From assembly GCF_030316845.1 (NCBI RefSeq), contig NZ_JASZYS010000005.1, positions 372,001 through 436,000 on the forward strand: 64,000 bases of DNA, written 5' to 3'. Below the pieces are notes generated by a model. The model had not been told where the DNA came from. It saw only the letters and a program-made list of their open reading frames with translations, and did no database searches. Positions 39,101-47,961 of the stretch are shown here, one piece after another. A program made the position numbers and the translations under genes. The stretch's first letter is position 1. Each line of letters starts with the position of its first letter. The stretch comes from Variovorax davisae (GTDB lineage: Bacteria; Pseudomonadota; Gammaproteobacteria; Burkholderiales; Burkholderiaceae_C).

Positions 39101-40354
39101 TCATCGCACATTGAGCGCTGGCGGGAAGAACGTGCGCGCGGCGACCTCGCCCTTGGGCCGGTAGAACCGAAACGTCAGGCTGTAGCCCTGTCCCTTGGGT
39201 GTCGGCAGCCAGTTGCCATGCGGGGCCTCCTTCGGCTGCGCATCGGCAAAGTACAGCGTCAGCGACCCATCCGCGCCATATTCCAGCGGGGATTCCTTGT
39301 TGAGCAGGTAGCGCTTCAGCGGGTTGGGCAGCACGCGTCGGTACACCGCATCGACGGCGATCACGGACCAGAAATGGGTGGCATGCCGCGCCGGCAGCGC
39401 TTCCTTCGTGAAGTGCATGGTGTAGGAACGGTCGCCCGACAGCGGCTGGCCCGCCGTGTCCACGAAAGCCTTGTAGTAGATGACTTCCTCGGGGGTGTTG
39501 GCCCAGATGCCGCCGTAATTGATGAGCGTGCGCACCAGCCAGTCTTCGCCGTAGACGCCCGAGGTCGACGGCAGGGCCCAGGCGTTGCGAACCGTACCGT
39601 GGCCGATGTGGGGCAGCGCCTTCTTGATGTCGGCGAAGGCCCTCGTGCGGATCACCTCGTCGATGCGCTGGCGCTCGGCGGGCTGCCCGACGGCCCTGGC
39701 GATCGCGCGCGCGTCGGCCTGCAGCGTCTCCATGCCGGGGTTGATGTCGGCCTCGCTGTCGAGCGCCAGTTCGGCGGACTCGAAAGCCTCGACGCCAGGC
39801 AGTGCATCCATCTCGAACATCGTCGTCTGCGGCACCGCGGGGGGTGTCGCTCGGCCCGTCGCGCGGATGTCGAACTGCTGCTGCAATGCGACCGCCTCGT
39901 CCCAGTTCGCACCGAGCTCGACACGCGACAGCACGCGCATGGCCCTGACCGGCACGTCGACGCGCAGCGCGCCGGCAGGGACCTCGACGCGGCTGCCCTC
40001 CAGGCACAGCGCGAACGTTCCGCTGGGGTGCTGCGGGAACACGCGTTCGTTGAGGTTCGCCACGGTCTCGCCCCAGCCGTTGAGAAACTGGACCGTGTAG
40101 TAGCGCCCGGCGATTGCCGGCACCGACACCAGGACGCAACGGGTCTCGTCCACGACGACCCAGCCTTCCGAATAGGCCACGTCGAGATTCGGATTCGGCC
40201 AGGCGACCTCGCCCGGCTTGCGGTGGACGAGTCGATTCCACTGGAAGCCTTCCTGGAAGTCCAGCTGCTGCTGGCGCAGCACGAGCAGCCGGCCCAGCAG
40301 GTAGATGTACGCGTCGCTGATCTGCGAGTCCGTCAGGGTCGGGGTGGTGGTCAT
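39101..40354 (-). CDS. DUF1254/DUF1214-domain protein (first copy)
   Basis: 417 residues. The N-terminal half (NRLVHRKPGEVAWPNPNLDVAYSEGWVVVD) is DUF1254 and the C-terminal half (LPARHATHFWSVIAVDAVYRR, GSLTLYFADAQPKEA, GNWLPTPKGQGYSLTFRFY) is DUF1214. ATG 40354 is chosen because GGAGA lies eight bases upstream; an upstream TTG is less likely. No signal peptide is evident, unlike many family members. It lies 24 bases after the second copy, same strand. The family has no established biochemical function. Confidence 0.8.
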   Translation of the reverse strand: MTTTPTLTDSQISDAYIYLLGRLLVLRQQQLDFQEGFQWNRLVHRKPGEVAWPNPNLDVAYSEGWVVVDETRCVLVSVPAIAGRYYTVQFLNGWGETVANLNERVFPQHPSGTFALCLEGSRVEVPAGALRVDVPVRAMRVLSRVELGANWDEAVALQQQFDIRATGRATPPAVPQTTMFEMDALPGVEAFESAELALDSEADINPGMETLQADARAIARAVGQPAERQRIDEVIRTRAFADIKKALPHIGHGTVRNAWALPSTSGVYGEDWLVRTLINYGGIWANTPEEVIYYKAFVDTAGQPLSGDRSYTMHFTKEALPARHATHFWSVIAVDAVYRRVLPNPLKRYLLNKESPLEYGADGSLTLYFADAQPKEAPHGNWLPTPKGQGYSLTFRFYRPKGEVAARTFFPPALNVR

Positions 40355-40378
40355 CGTTTTCTCCAATTGCAGCGCTCA

Positions 40379-41872
40379 TCAGCGGGAGCGCACCACGTTC
40401 GGCAGCTGGTAGCTGTTGTCGAGCAGCGGCTTCATGGGCACGTAGCTGCGCAACAGCAGCGCGAACTGGCCGTCAGGCGCGGGCAGCCAGTTGGCCTGCG
40501 CGTCCTTGTCCGCGGGCGCGTCGCGGGACAGGTGCAGGGTCAACGAGCCATCGGCGGCGAACTTCAGCTCGTCGGCGTCCAGGTTGACCGTGCCGATGTT
40601 GGTGCGCCCGTTGGGGCTGTTCGCGAGCATGAAGTAATCACGGTCGTACATCGTCAAGGACCAGAAGCCGCCGCGGTCGCGATCCACCGGGGGCAGGGCG
40701 TCCTTCGGGAACGTCACGGTATAGCGGTAGCGCCCCTGCAGCAGCGCGCCCTTGTCGTCCGTGCCGCGGATCAGGTAGATCGCCTCGTGGAAATCGTTGA
40801 CGTAGATGTAGATGATGGCGGCCTGGGCGCGGCCGAACCAGTCGGTGCCCCAGGCGCCGCCGTTGTCCTGGCGTTGCCAGCCGTTGCCTGCGTCGACGCC
40901 GACCTGCTCGTACCGGGCGCCGGCGTGGAGTTCGGCATCGGCGGCGAGCGCCGTGCGGTCGAGCAGGGTCCGCCAGGCGCTGTCGGAGGCCCGCAGCGCC
41001 AGCAGCGTCCTGGCCTGTGCAGCCATCGCCGCATCGTCGGCGCTGACGGCAGGGCTGAGCGCCAGGGCCTCGGCGAGCTGGTCCCAGAACCGGGCCGGGT
41101 CGACCGGCCTGGCCCGCAGCATGTCGGGGTCGGCCGCCACCATCTCGGCCGTGACGCCGGGCGGGAACACCTTGTTGCGCGCACTCGCCTCGCAGTCGAA
41201 GCGCAGCGGCCCGGGCCGGTCGTGGCCTTGCGCGACGACGCCGATCTGGTCGAGCACCGCCCGCGCCCGTGCCTTCGATTCGCCGGTATGGGCGGCGAAG
41301 CTGCGCCCGAACAGGCCGGCGATGGGGGTGGGACTGCGAAGCACGTCGATGAATCCGTCGGGCTTCTCGCCGGACCCGTCCGGGCCCACCAGCAGGAACT
41401 TGCCCCCTGGCGTGTTGCTCGCCGAGCCCAGCTGGTGGACCACCGTGGTGAAGAGGTCGCAGATCTGGATGGTCCAGTACTGCCCCTTCGGCACGTCGCT
41501 CGGCGTCTGCACCACCACGGCCTCGCGGCTGAGGTCGACGAAGCTGACGCCGTAGATGGTGTCGCTGTTCGGCGTGACCACCTTGCGCTGGGCGGGCGAC
41601 ATGTGGTCGTCGAGATAGCCCATCGTGTTCTTCGGCGCGCCGGGGAACAGCCCCATGGTCGCGCCAGGACCCGAGGCCTTCATCAGTTCCCAGCTGCTGG
41701 TGCGGCCGAAGGCGTCGACGGCGGGGTAGCCCCAGTAGTAGACGATGCGCGCCAGCGATTCGACGTAGCGCTCGTTGGCCAACCGCGCCGGCACGCCCGC
41801 GGCGTCCGGCAGATCGGGGTGCGCCGGGGTGAACTGGCGTGCCAGGTAGGGGGCTTGGGATGCGTTGGGCAC
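40379..41872 (-). CDS. DUF1254/DUF1214-domain protein (second copy)
   Basis: 497 residues. Same two-domain plan as its neighbour (TPNSDTIYGVSFVDLSREAVV, then GGFWSLTMYDRDYFM, GSLTLHLSRDAPAD and ANWLPAPDGQFALLLRSY) but longer and divergent. GTG 41872 is preferred because AGGAG precedes it by seven bases; ATG 41905 upstream lacks a ribosome site. It is divergent from arsR across 133 bases. The two DUF1254 genes appear to form an operon of old paralogues. Confidence 0.8.
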   Translation of the reverse strand: MPNASQAPYLARQFTPAHPDLPDAAGVPARLANERYVESLARIVYYWGYPAVDAFGRTSSWELMKASGPGATMGLFPGAPKNTMGYLDDHMSPAQRKVVTPNSDTIYGVSFVDLSREAVVVQTPSDVPKGQYWTIQICDLFTTVVHQLGSASNTPGGKFLLVGPDGSGEKPDGFIDVLRSPTPIAGLFGRSFAAHTGESKARARAVLDQIGVVAQGHDRPGPLRFDCEASARNKVFPPGVTAEMVAADPDMLRARPVDPARFWDQLAEALALSPAVSADDAAMAAQARTLLALRASDSAWRTLLDRTALAADAELHAGARYEQVGVDAGNGWQRQDNGGAWGTDWFGRAQAAIIYIYVNDFHEAIYLIRGTDDKGALLQGRYRYTVTFPKDALPPVDRDRGGFWSLTMYDRDYFMLANSPNGRTNIGTVNLDADELKFAADGSLTLHLSRDAPADKDAQANWLPAPDGQFALLLRSYVPMKPLLDNSYQLPNVVRSR

Positions 41873-41970
41873 GGGTCTGCTCCTGGTTGGGGATGCCCGA
41901 GGCATTGTGGACTTCGTCCCGGCGGCGCGCCATTGCACCTGAGGGCAATCGTGGAAGGCAGGGCGCAGGC

Positions 41971-42003
41971 TTGATCGAAGTTTATATTTCGACTATTCTC
42001 GAA
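41971..42003 (+). promoter_or_regulatory. arsR promoter with overlapping ArsR operator
   Basis: TTGATC (41971-41976) and TATTCT (41994-41999), 17 bases apart, form a sigma-70 promoter. The inverted repeat TTCGA-N6-TCGAA at 41988-42003 overlaps the -10 box, the usual position for ArsR repression. With this -10 box, transcription would begin at about 42006, the first base of the ArsR ATG, so the mRNA may be leaderless. Confidence 0.7.
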
Positions 42004-42005
42004 TC

Positions 42006-42332
42006 ATGGAATCAAAAGAAGTCGTTCAGGCATTGGCAGCCCTGGCGCACCCGCTGCGGCTCGAAGTGTTCCGGGCGCTGGTCGTGGCCGGCCAAGGCGG
42101 TCTCACACCGGGCGTCATGCAGGAAGCACTGGGTGTCGCCCCGGCCACGCTCTCCTTCCATCTGAAGGAGCTGGCGGGCTCGGGCCTGGTGACGCAGGAG
42201 CGCGCCAGCCGCCACCTCATCTACCGCGCCGCGTACGACCACATGAACGCGCTGCTCGGCTACCTCACCGACAACTGCTGCCAAGGCGCCGCCTGCGCGG
42301 TGGCGCCGGCCGCCGATGCCTGCAAGTGCTGA
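42006..42332 (+). CDS. arsR: ArsR-family arsenite-responsive repressor
   Basis: 108-residue winged-helix repressor (ALAHPLRLEVFRALV, then APATLSFHLKELAGSGLVTQ as recognition helix). The classical ELCVCDL arsenic site in the DNA-binding helix is absent. Instead five cysteines (C91, C92, C97, C106, C108) crowd the last 18 residues and could bind As(III). No ribosome site precedes the ATG. First gene of arsRC-acr3-arsH; it should release the promoter when arsenite binds. Confidence 0.92.
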   Translation: MESKEVVQALAALAHPLRLEVFRALVVAGQGGLTPGVMQEALGVAPATLSFHLKELAGSGLVTQERASRHLIYRAAYDHMNALLGYLTDNCCQGAACAVAPAADACKC

Positions 42333-42339
42333 CACCGCC

Positions 42340-42828
42340 ATGACCACCCACGTCCTTATCCTCTGCACCCACAACTCGGCCCGCAGCGTGCTGTCCGAAG
42401 GCATGCTCAACCACTGGGCCCAGGCGCTCGGCAAGGACGTGCGGGCGTTCAGCGCGGGCAGCGCACCGAGCGGCCGCATCCATCCTCAGGCACTCGCGGC
42501 GCTCCGGAACGCGGGCATAGACGTCCAGGGCTTTCGAAGCAAAAGCTGGGACGAGTTCACCGGGGACGCCGCGCCGCAGATGCGCATCGTCATCACCGTG
42601 TGCGACAGCGCGGCCGCCGAGCAGTGCCCCTACTGGCAGGGCAGTCCGGTGAAGGTCCATTGGGGCTACCCCGACCCTTCCAACGCACCCGAAGCCGACA
42701 AGGCCGCCGCATTCGAACTCACGCGCCAGGCCATCGGCTACCGGATGCTGCAGCTCCTGGCGCTCCCGCTCGCGGACCTCGGCCCGGCAGAGCTGCAGGC
42801 CGCGCTCACCCGCATCTCGAACAACTAG
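42340..42828 (+). CDS. arsC: Arsenate reductase, low-molecular-weight phosphatase (thioredoxin-coupled) type
   Basis: 162 residues. The P-loop CTHNSAR at 9-15 (C-X5-R) holds the nucleophile C9. C88 and C95, seven apart like the C82-C89 redox pair of the plasmid pI258 enzyme, complete the disulfide cascade. WGYPDPS carries the acid aspartate. Start ATG 42340, seven bases after arsR. It reduces arsenate to arsenite for export by the next gene. Confidence 0.93.
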   Translation: MTTHVLILCTHNSARSVLSEGMLNHWAQALGKDVRAFSAGSAPSGRIHPQALAALRNAGIDVQGFRSKSWDEFTGDAAPQMRIVITVCDSAAAEQCPYWQGSPVKVHWGYPDPSNAPEADKAAAFELTRQAIGYRMLQLLALPLADLGPAELQAALTRISNN

Positions 42829-42832
42829 CCCG

Positions 42833-43912
42833 ATGACCACCACCTCCACGCTCGCGGGTGCGGCGCCCCCCAGGCCTGCCATCGGCTTCTTCGAGCGCTA
42901 CCTGAGCGTCTGGGTGGCCCTGTGCATCGTCGTCGGCATCGCCCTCGGCCAGCTGCTGCCGGGTCTTTCCAAGGCGGTGGCCAGCCTCGAAGTGGCGAAG
43001 GTCAACGTCCCGGTGGGCCTGCTCATCTGGGTGATGATCATTCCCATGCTGCTGAAAATCGACTTCGGCGCACTCGGCCAGGTCGCTTCGCACTGGCGCG
43101 GCATCGGCGTGACGCTGTTCATCAACTGGGCGGTCAAGCCGTTCTCGATGGCGCTGCTGGGCTGGATCTTCATTCGCCACGTCTTCGCGCCCTACCTGCC
43201 CGCCGCGCAGCTCGACAGCTACGTGGCCGGGCTCATCCTGCTCGCCGCCGCGCCCTGCACGGCCATGGTGTTCGTGTGGAGCCAGCTCTGCAAGGGCGAC
43301 CCGTACTTCACGCTGTCGCAGGTCGCGCTGAACGACGCGATCATGGTGGTCGCCTTCGCGCCCATCGTCGCACTGCTGCTCGGTCTTTCGTCCATCACCG
43401 TCCCATGGAACACGCTGCTGGTCTCGGTGGGCCTCTACATCGTGGTGCCGGTCGTCCTCTCGCAGCTGTGGCGCAAGGCGCTGCTGCGCCGCGGCGAAAG
43501 CCACTTCAACGCCGTGTCCGCCAGGCTGGGCCCGCTGTCCGTCTCGGCCCTGCTGCTGACCCTGGTCCTGCTGTTCGCCTTCCAGGGCGAGGCCATCCTG
43601 GACCAACCCCTGGTGATCGCGCTGCTGGCCGTGCCGATCCTGGTCCAGGTGGTCTTCAACGCGGGTCTGGCCTACCTGCTCAACCGGAAGCTCGGCGTGG
43701 CGCACTGCGTGGCCGGCCCCTCGGCGCTGATCGGCGCGAGCAACTTCTTCGAACTGGCCGTGGCCACGGCCATCAGCCTGTTCGGCTTCCAGTCCGGCGC
43801 CGCGCTGGCCACCGTGGTCGGGGTCCTCATCGAAGTGCCCGTGATGCTCGCGGTCGTCGCGGTCGTGAATCGCACCCAGGACTGGTACGAAGCCGGGCAG
43901 CCTGCATCCTGA
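42833..43912 (+). CDS. acr3: Arsenite efflux pump of the ACR3 family
   Basis: 359 residues with about ten membrane helices. [19 protein letters not shown] contains the conserved cysteine of ACR3 pumps, and [17 protein letters not shown] is the second helix signature. It is not an ArsB (which has twelve helices and ~430 residues). It exports arsenite across the inner membrane using the proton gradient. Four bases separate it from arsC. Confidence 0.93.
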   Translation: MTTTSTLAGAAPPRPAIGFFERYLSVWVALCIVVGIALGQLLPGLSKAVASLEVAKVNVPVGLLIWVMIIPMLLKIDFGALGQVASHWRGIGVTLFINWAVKPFSMALLGWIFIRHVFAPYLPAAQLDSYVAGLILLAAAPCTAMVFVWSQLCKGDPYFTLSQVALNDAIMVVAFAPIVALLLGLSSITVPWNTLLVSVGLYIVVPVVLSQLWRKALLRRGESHFNAVSARLGPLSVSALLLTLVLLFAFQGEAILDQPLVIALLAVPILVQVVFNAGLAYLLNRKLGVAHCVAGPSALIGASNFFELAVATAISLFGFQSGAALATVVGVLIEVPVMLAVVAVVNRTQDWYEAGQPAS

Positions 43913-43923
43913 CACCCGACGCC

Positions 43924-44661
43924 ATGTCCGACGCCATCCTTCCCGGAACGCCCGCCTTCTTCCCTGCGCTCGATGCCGACCTGTTCGACCCGCCGACGCC
44001 CGAGCGCCTGGGTGTGCGCGAACCCTCGCGCCACAAGCCGCGCTTCCTGATGCTCTATGGCTCCCTGCGCGAACGCTCCTACAGCCGCCTGGTCAGCTTC
44101 GAGGCAGCCCGTCTGCTGGAGGCCATGGGCGGTGAGGTCAGGATCTTCGACCCGGCCGGCCTGCCGCTGCCGGACAGCGAGCCGGACAGCCACCCCAAGG
44201 TCCAGGAACTGCGTGAGCTCGCCCGGTGGTCCGAGGGCATGGTCTGGACCTCCCCGGAGCGGCACGGCGCGATGACGGGCATCATGAAGGCCCAGATCGA
44301 CTGGATTCCATTGGCCTTGGGCGCAGTGCGCCCCACCCAGGGCAAGACGCTGGCCGTGATGCAGGTCTCGGGCGGCTCGCAATCCTTCAACGCCGTGAAC
44401 CAGATGCGCGTGCTGGGGCGCTGGATGCGCATGGTGACCATCCCCAACCAGTCGTCGGTCGCCAAGGCCTTCCTGGAATTCGACCAGGCTGGGCGGATGA
44501 AGCCGTCGAGCTACTACGACCGCATCGTGGACGTGATGGAAGAGCTCTTCAAGTTCACCCTTCTGACACGCGATGTCAGCGGCTATCTGGTCGATCGGTA
44601 CAGCGAGCGCAAGGAGAGTGCGGCGGCCCTGTCTTCCCGTGTCGGCCAGCGGTCGATCTGA
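43924..44661 (+). CDS. arsH: ArsH, NADPH-dependent FMN reductase/organoarsenical oxidase
   Basis: 245 residues. The flavodoxin-like FMN site is [15 protein letters not shown] near residue 42 and [18 protein letters not shown] is the dimer-side signature. ArsH oxidises trivalent organoarsenicals and reduces flavins or metals. Last gene of the operon; a 6-base stem hairpin follows its stop. Confidence 0.92.
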   Translation: MSDAILPGTPAFFPALDADLFDPPTPERLGVREPSRHKPRFLMLYGSLRERSYSRLVSFEAARLLEAMGGEVRIFDPAGLPLPDSEPDSHPKVQELRELARWSEGMVWTSPERHGAMTGIMKAQIDWIPLALGAVRPTQGKTLAVMQVSGGSQSFNAVNQMRVLGRWMRMVTIPNQSSVAKAFLEFDQAGRMKPSSYYDRIVDVMEELFKFTLLTRDVSGYLVDRYSERKESAAALSSRVGQRSI

Positions 44662-44664
44662 GGC

Positions 44665-44680
44665 GCCAGGGGAGCCTGGC
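44665..44680 (+). terminator. Hairpin after arsH (GCCAGG-GGAG-CCTGGC)
   Basis: A perfect 6-base stem with a 4-base loop starts four bases after the arsH stop. There is no U-tract, so Rho-independent termination is doubtful. The remaining ~270 bases to the next gene contain no recognised feature beyond its GGAGG ribosome site. Confidence 0.35.
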
Positions 44681-44949
44681 AGGCGGGCGCTGAAGTTGCG
44701 CGCAGTGGGTCGGAATCAGCGTCGTCCCCTGGGCAGAAGCGACGGAACTTCGCCTCCTCGCCGACGTCTTACTTGGACGCCGTCGCGAGAAGGTCGTCCC
44801 CCTGCCCCAGCGCGCCCTCTTGGCGACGTGCTCCCGCTCCGGCAGGGCGCAGAATGTGAAGATCGTCAGGAATTCGTGAACATGCACGGGACACCGGCTT
44901 TCCCCACAGCTTCGACGTTGTCGAAACCGGGGCCACGACGGAGGACCAC

Positions 44950-46083
44950 ATGCATCGATTCCTATCCAACAACCGGGACGAGCTGATTTCACGGTGCAAG
45001 GCCAAGGTCGCCCAACGGCCGAGGCGGGCCGCGACCGCCGAACAACTCGCCAATGGCGTTCCGATGTTCCTGAACCAGCTGATGCGAACGCTGGAAGCTC
45101 AGGAAAACGGCGAACTCGACGAGAGCTTCAGGATTTCCGGTGCCGCCGGCGGAGACGCAGCCGACTTGTCGGAGATGGGCGTGAGCGCCGCCGCGCACGG
45201 CAAGGAGCTTTTGGGGCTCGGCTTTACCGTCGACCAGGTGGTGCACGACTACGGCGACCTTTGCCAGGCCATCACCGACCTCGCGGTGGAGCGTGATGCC
45301 CCCTTCTCGGTCGATGAATTCCGCACGTTGAACCGGTGTCTGGACAACGCCATAGCGGATGCGGTCACCGAGTTCGGCATCTGGCGTGATGTGAACGTGG
45401 CGCTGCAACAGTCGGCCGATGAGAAGGAGCGCCTTGGCGTGCTGGTTCATGAGCTGCGAAATTACCTGCACACCGCGACACTTGCTTTTGCTGCCCTGGA
45501 GTCAGGGAAGCTTCCGATCGGTGGCTCGACCGGGGCGGTGCTGAGGAGGAGCCTGTCCTCGCTGGCGGCCCTGCTCAACCTGTCTTTGGCGCAGGTCAGG
45601 ATCACCGCCGATGCGCCGGACGCGGAGGCGTTTTCCCTCGGGTTGTTCGTGGCAGAGGCGAGAAGTGCGGCGTCGCTGGACGCAAATGCCAAAGGCTGTA
45701 CGTTCTCGGTCGACGACGTGGACCCCACGCTCGGCATCTCGGGCAATCGGGACCGCCTCCTGGCCGCCTTGTTGAACCTGCTTCAGAACGCTTTCAAGTT
45801 CACCCACGCTCACACGGAGGTCGCATTGAGCGCCTACGCCCAGGGGGACCATATTCTGGTCGACGTCAAGGACAACTGTGGCGGGCTTCCTTCCGGTGCG
45901 GCCACAAGGATCTTCCAGCCGTTTGTTCAGGTCGGGGCGAACAAGAGCGGGGTAGGACTCGGGCTTTCCATCGCACGACGGAATGTCGAGGCCGACGGTG
46001 GAGTCTTGACGGTCAGGGACCTGCCTGGCAAAGGCTGCATTTTCACCATCAAGCTTCCGCGCCGGACGCTCCAATGGCCATAG
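44950..46083 (+). CDS. Soluble sensor histidine kinase with RsbRD-like N-terminal domain
   Basis: 377 residues, no transmembrane segment. Residues ~8-150 form a helical sensor like the RsbRD N-terminal domain (NRDELISRC, GLGFTVDQVVHDYGDLCQ). The H-box is LVHELRNYLHTA with H167, followed by the ATPase: N-box NLLQNAFKFT, DNCGGLP and the GVGLGLSIARR lid. GGAGG precedes ATG 44950. No intact response regulator is adjacent; a truncated receiver domain lies 2 kb downstream on the other strand. Input signal unknown. Confidence 0.88.
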   Translation: MHRFLSNNRDELISRCKAKVAQRPRRAATAEQLANGVPMFLNQLMRTLEAQENGELDESFRISGAAGGDAADLSEMGVSAAAHGKELLGLGFTVDQVVHDYGDLCQAITDLAVERDAPFSVDEFRTLNRCLDNAIADAVTEFGIWRDVNVALQQSADEKERLGVLVHELRNYLHTATLAFAALESGKLPIGGSTGAVLRRSLSSLAALLNLSLAQVRITADAPDAEAFSLGLFVAEARSAASLDANAKGCTFSVDDVDPTLGISGNRDRLLAALLNLLQNAFKFTHAHTEVALSAYAQGDHILVDVKDNCGGLPSGAATRIFQPFVQVGANKSGVGLGLSIARRNVEADGGVLTVRDLPGKGCIFTIKLPRRTLQWP

Positions 46084-46191
46084 CTCAGGATTTGCGCACG
46101 CGGCTTCGAGAGGGCTTCGTCGAGTCGCTGGACTCCTCGGGCCCGATCGCAGGCTGGCAATGCCGAGAGGGCGTTGGTAGCGGCTTGCCGG

Positions 46192-46632
46192 TCACCGGCG
46201 CCGCTTCTTGAACCGTTTGACCGGGCGATGGCCAGCAAGTCCCAGTGCAGCACGAGCGAGTGCATCGGCTTCACTGTTGCGATGGCGCGGTATCCACATC
46301 AGGGTTGCCTGGTCGAACGAATTGAGCAGTGCTCGCGCTTCATCGAACAGGGAAGCAAGCCGGGGAATCGGCTTCGCATTGCTGCTGCCGACCTGTTCGA
46401 CAACGACACTGTTGTCGCAGTGAATGAGCAGCGTGCCCGCCCCGCGCGATTTCAGTTCCTGGAGCGTCGCCAGCAGCGCTCTGAGTTCCGCCTCGTTGTT
46501 GCAGCCGCTCTCATGCGCCGCTTGCGAAAGGGTGTGACGCGTTCCATCAGGCTCGGTCAACACCGCTCCAAGGCCAATGCGGCCGGGGTTGGGCACGGCG
46601 CTGCCGTCGCAGTACGCAAGCCAAGGGTTCAT
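46192..46632 (-). CDS. Ribonuclease H-family protein (RNase HI-like)
   Basis: 146 residues. The four acidic catalytic positions are visible: D9 (AYCDGS), E49 (NNEAEL), D73 (HCDN) and D123 (SEADALA), with the preceding RHRN loop. The basic tail VKRFKKRRR may bind nucleic acid. ATG 46632 gives the normal start just before the first strand. It lacks the long basic protrusion of E. coli RNase HI and looks like the shorter archaeal/Sto-type group. Likely degrades RNA in RNA-DNA hybrids. Confidence 0.85.
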   Translation of the reverse strand: MNPWLAYCDGSAVPNPGRIGLGAVLTEPDGTRHTLSQAAHESGCNNEAELRALLATLQELKSRGAGTLLIHCDNSVVVEQVGSSNAKPIPRLASLFDEARALLNSFDQATLMWIPRHRNSEADALARAALGLAGHRPVKRFKKRRR

Positions 46633-46734
46633 GTGCGATGTCCGCTCATGGCCGCCTGGCGGTCGACGACGCCCCCTGCGCCCTGGAGTTCGATCTGCGG
46701 ACTCCGCGCCTTGCATCCTGCGGTCATCTTCGAA

Positions 46735-47073
46735 CTATCCGCGCCGAACCCAAGTCACCTTGCCGGCGGCAATTCCCAATGTCCGCCGCGTCGGGTCGAA
46801 ATCCATGGTGCCGGGAAATTGCTGGCCGTCCCGTTCTCCGATGCGCCAGGGGCAGCCCTTGAGCATGGCCAGCGCGTCGGCTTCCGTTCTCCCGACCAGG
46901 GTTGCGTCCGGCGCTTGGTCCGCCTGGCAGACCTTGGTCGGATCGGGCGCGTCATGGACGAGGCTGGGCGGGGTCGCTGGCGCGGGGGCTGGCGTAGCGG
47001 TGCATGCACAAAGCAACAGCATGAAAGCGGTGGTGCAGGCGAGTCTCAACCTCGGGCAACGGAAGCGGTCCAT
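46735..47073 (-). CDS. Lipoprotein with peptidase-inhibitor I78-like domain
   Basis: 112 residues. The N terminus LACTTAFMLLLCACT is a lipoprotein signal with LCAC as lipobox. After a Pro/Ala linker, the domain VGRTEADALAMLKGC...GTMDFDPTRRTLGIAAGKVTWVRRG has the T-x-D-x-x-P-x-R strand and final beta-hairpin of the I78 inhibitor family (bacterial inhibitors of serine proteases). Exposed to the periplasm. Family call is by eye and moderately secure. Confidence 0.65.
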   Translation of the reverse strand: MDRFRCPRLRLACTTAFMLLLCACTATPAPAPATPPSLVHDAPDPTKVCQADQAPDATLVGRTEADALAMLKGCPWRIGERDGQQFPGTMDFDPTRRTLGIAAGKVTWVRRG

Positions 47074-47164
47074 CTGGCGTCCTTTCAGGATGACTCATTG
47101 TTGAACATCCGTTGGCGGGCTGCAGGCGGCCGTCGCGACGCCAGGCCGGGATCGCGCGCAGCGC

Positions 47165-47395
47165 TCACTCGAGCCTTCCCGGAACTGCCACTCCCTGTGC
47201 CTCGCAGTCGATCGCGCTGCGGCCGACATGGACCGCCTCGGCCAAGACCACGGAGGGCAGTCTTGCTCCGCGTGTCGAGGGGCCGCCCATGCATCTGTGT
47301 CGGCCGTCGATCTGACATTCCCAGGTCATCGCCTCGCCGCGACGCTGGACCGTGCAGGTCAGTGTCCTGCCGCGGTAGCTCTCGGAATACTTCAT
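47165..47395 (-). CDS. Small hypothetical protein, Cys-containing
   Basis: 76 residues, starting MKYSESYRGRTLTCTVQRRG. The first half alternates polar and hydrophobic residues as in a small beta-sheet (TLTCTVQRRGEAMTWECQIDG) and the second half has VVLAEAVHVGRSAIDCEAQG, a likely helix. Four cysteines. No family recognised. It sits between two other small leftward genes, but 91 bases from the next one, so co-transcription is uncertain. Confidence 0.45.
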   Translation of the reverse strand: MKYSESYRGRTLTCTVQRRGEAMTWECQIDGRHRCMGGPSTRGARLPSVVLAEAVHVGRSAIDCEAQGVAVPGRLE

Positions 47396-47454
47396 CGAAG
47401 CCTCTGCCCGCCGAGGGCGTCATCGACCTGCGTCGAACCAGGACGGGAAGGCGT

Positions 47455-47742
47455 CTATCCGCGCGGCCTTGCCGACGGCTCGGCCGCGAGGCGTGACTCG
47501 GCGGGCTCCCTGAGCCCTGGCGTTCGAACAGGACGCGTGGATTCGATGCCGTCCGGCAACGGACCCATCTCGTACGCTGCCGCGAGGGCGCGGAGAGCCA
47601 CCTGGCACAGCCTCAAGGCTTCGGACTGACCCGATGGCGTGGCGAGGGGCGCCCCTGCCGGTGGCCTGAAGGTGTTCCTCAAGCGTTCGTTGGCGGCTTC
47701 CCACAAAAGGTTGGCCCGCAGCTGGTCGGGACCGCTCGTCAT
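47455..47742 (-). CDS. Small hypothetical helical protein
   Basis: 95 residues from ATG 47742. The middle (ANLLWEAANERLRNTFR and SEALRLCQVALRALAAAYE) predicts two amphipathic helices; the tail is rich in Pro, Arg and Ala. Reading further upstream extends the frame to 47838, but without a better start. No family recognised. Low-complexity tail makes translation less certain. Confidence 0.4.
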   Translation of the reverse strand: MTSGPDQLRANLLWEAANERLRNTFRPPAGAPLATPSGQSEALRLCQVALRALAAAYEMGPLPDGIESTRPVRTPGLREPAESRLAAEPSARPRG

Positions 47743-47850
47743 GTTGATGTCCTGGTGGCTCGCTCGACGCAGCAGGGGCGCCGGAGTGGGATAGAAAATA
47801 TAGCACCGCATGCCAAATCTATCCAATCCAGCCCTCATTGGGCCTCAGGG

Positions 47851-47961
47851 TTATCGAAAGCGCTTGGTGAACTCCCGCACGACACCGATGACGCGCGCGC
47901 CGTCGAGCGGCTTGATCGGGTAGCGGGTGTTCAACGGCTTGAGGTACAGAGTTGATTCTTG
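47851..47961 (-). pseudogene. C-terminal remnant of an S24/LexA-type repressor-peptidase
   Basis: The last 36 codons read QESTLYLKPLNTRYPIKPL, then DGARVIGVVREFTKRFR and stop. This is the closing beta-strand pattern of S24 peptidase domains (strand-x-x-NxxYPxxxL, then V-x-GVV). No upstream part of such a gene exists: the frame runs straight into the receiver-domain gene in another frame at ~47961. Interpreted as the leftover end of a deleted gene. Confidence 0.5.

Noticed and set aside
39218..41974. A 918-codon open frame on the plus strand opposite both DUF1254 genes
   Set aside because: It covers two recognisable minus-strand genes and their gap and reads as Arg/His/Gly/Val-rich filler, as expected for antisense frames in high-GC DNA.
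46192..47838. Plus-strand frames of 130-440 codons across the RNase H and small-gene region
   Set aside because: They run antisense to genes with readable RNase H and lipoprotein motifs and show no domain features.
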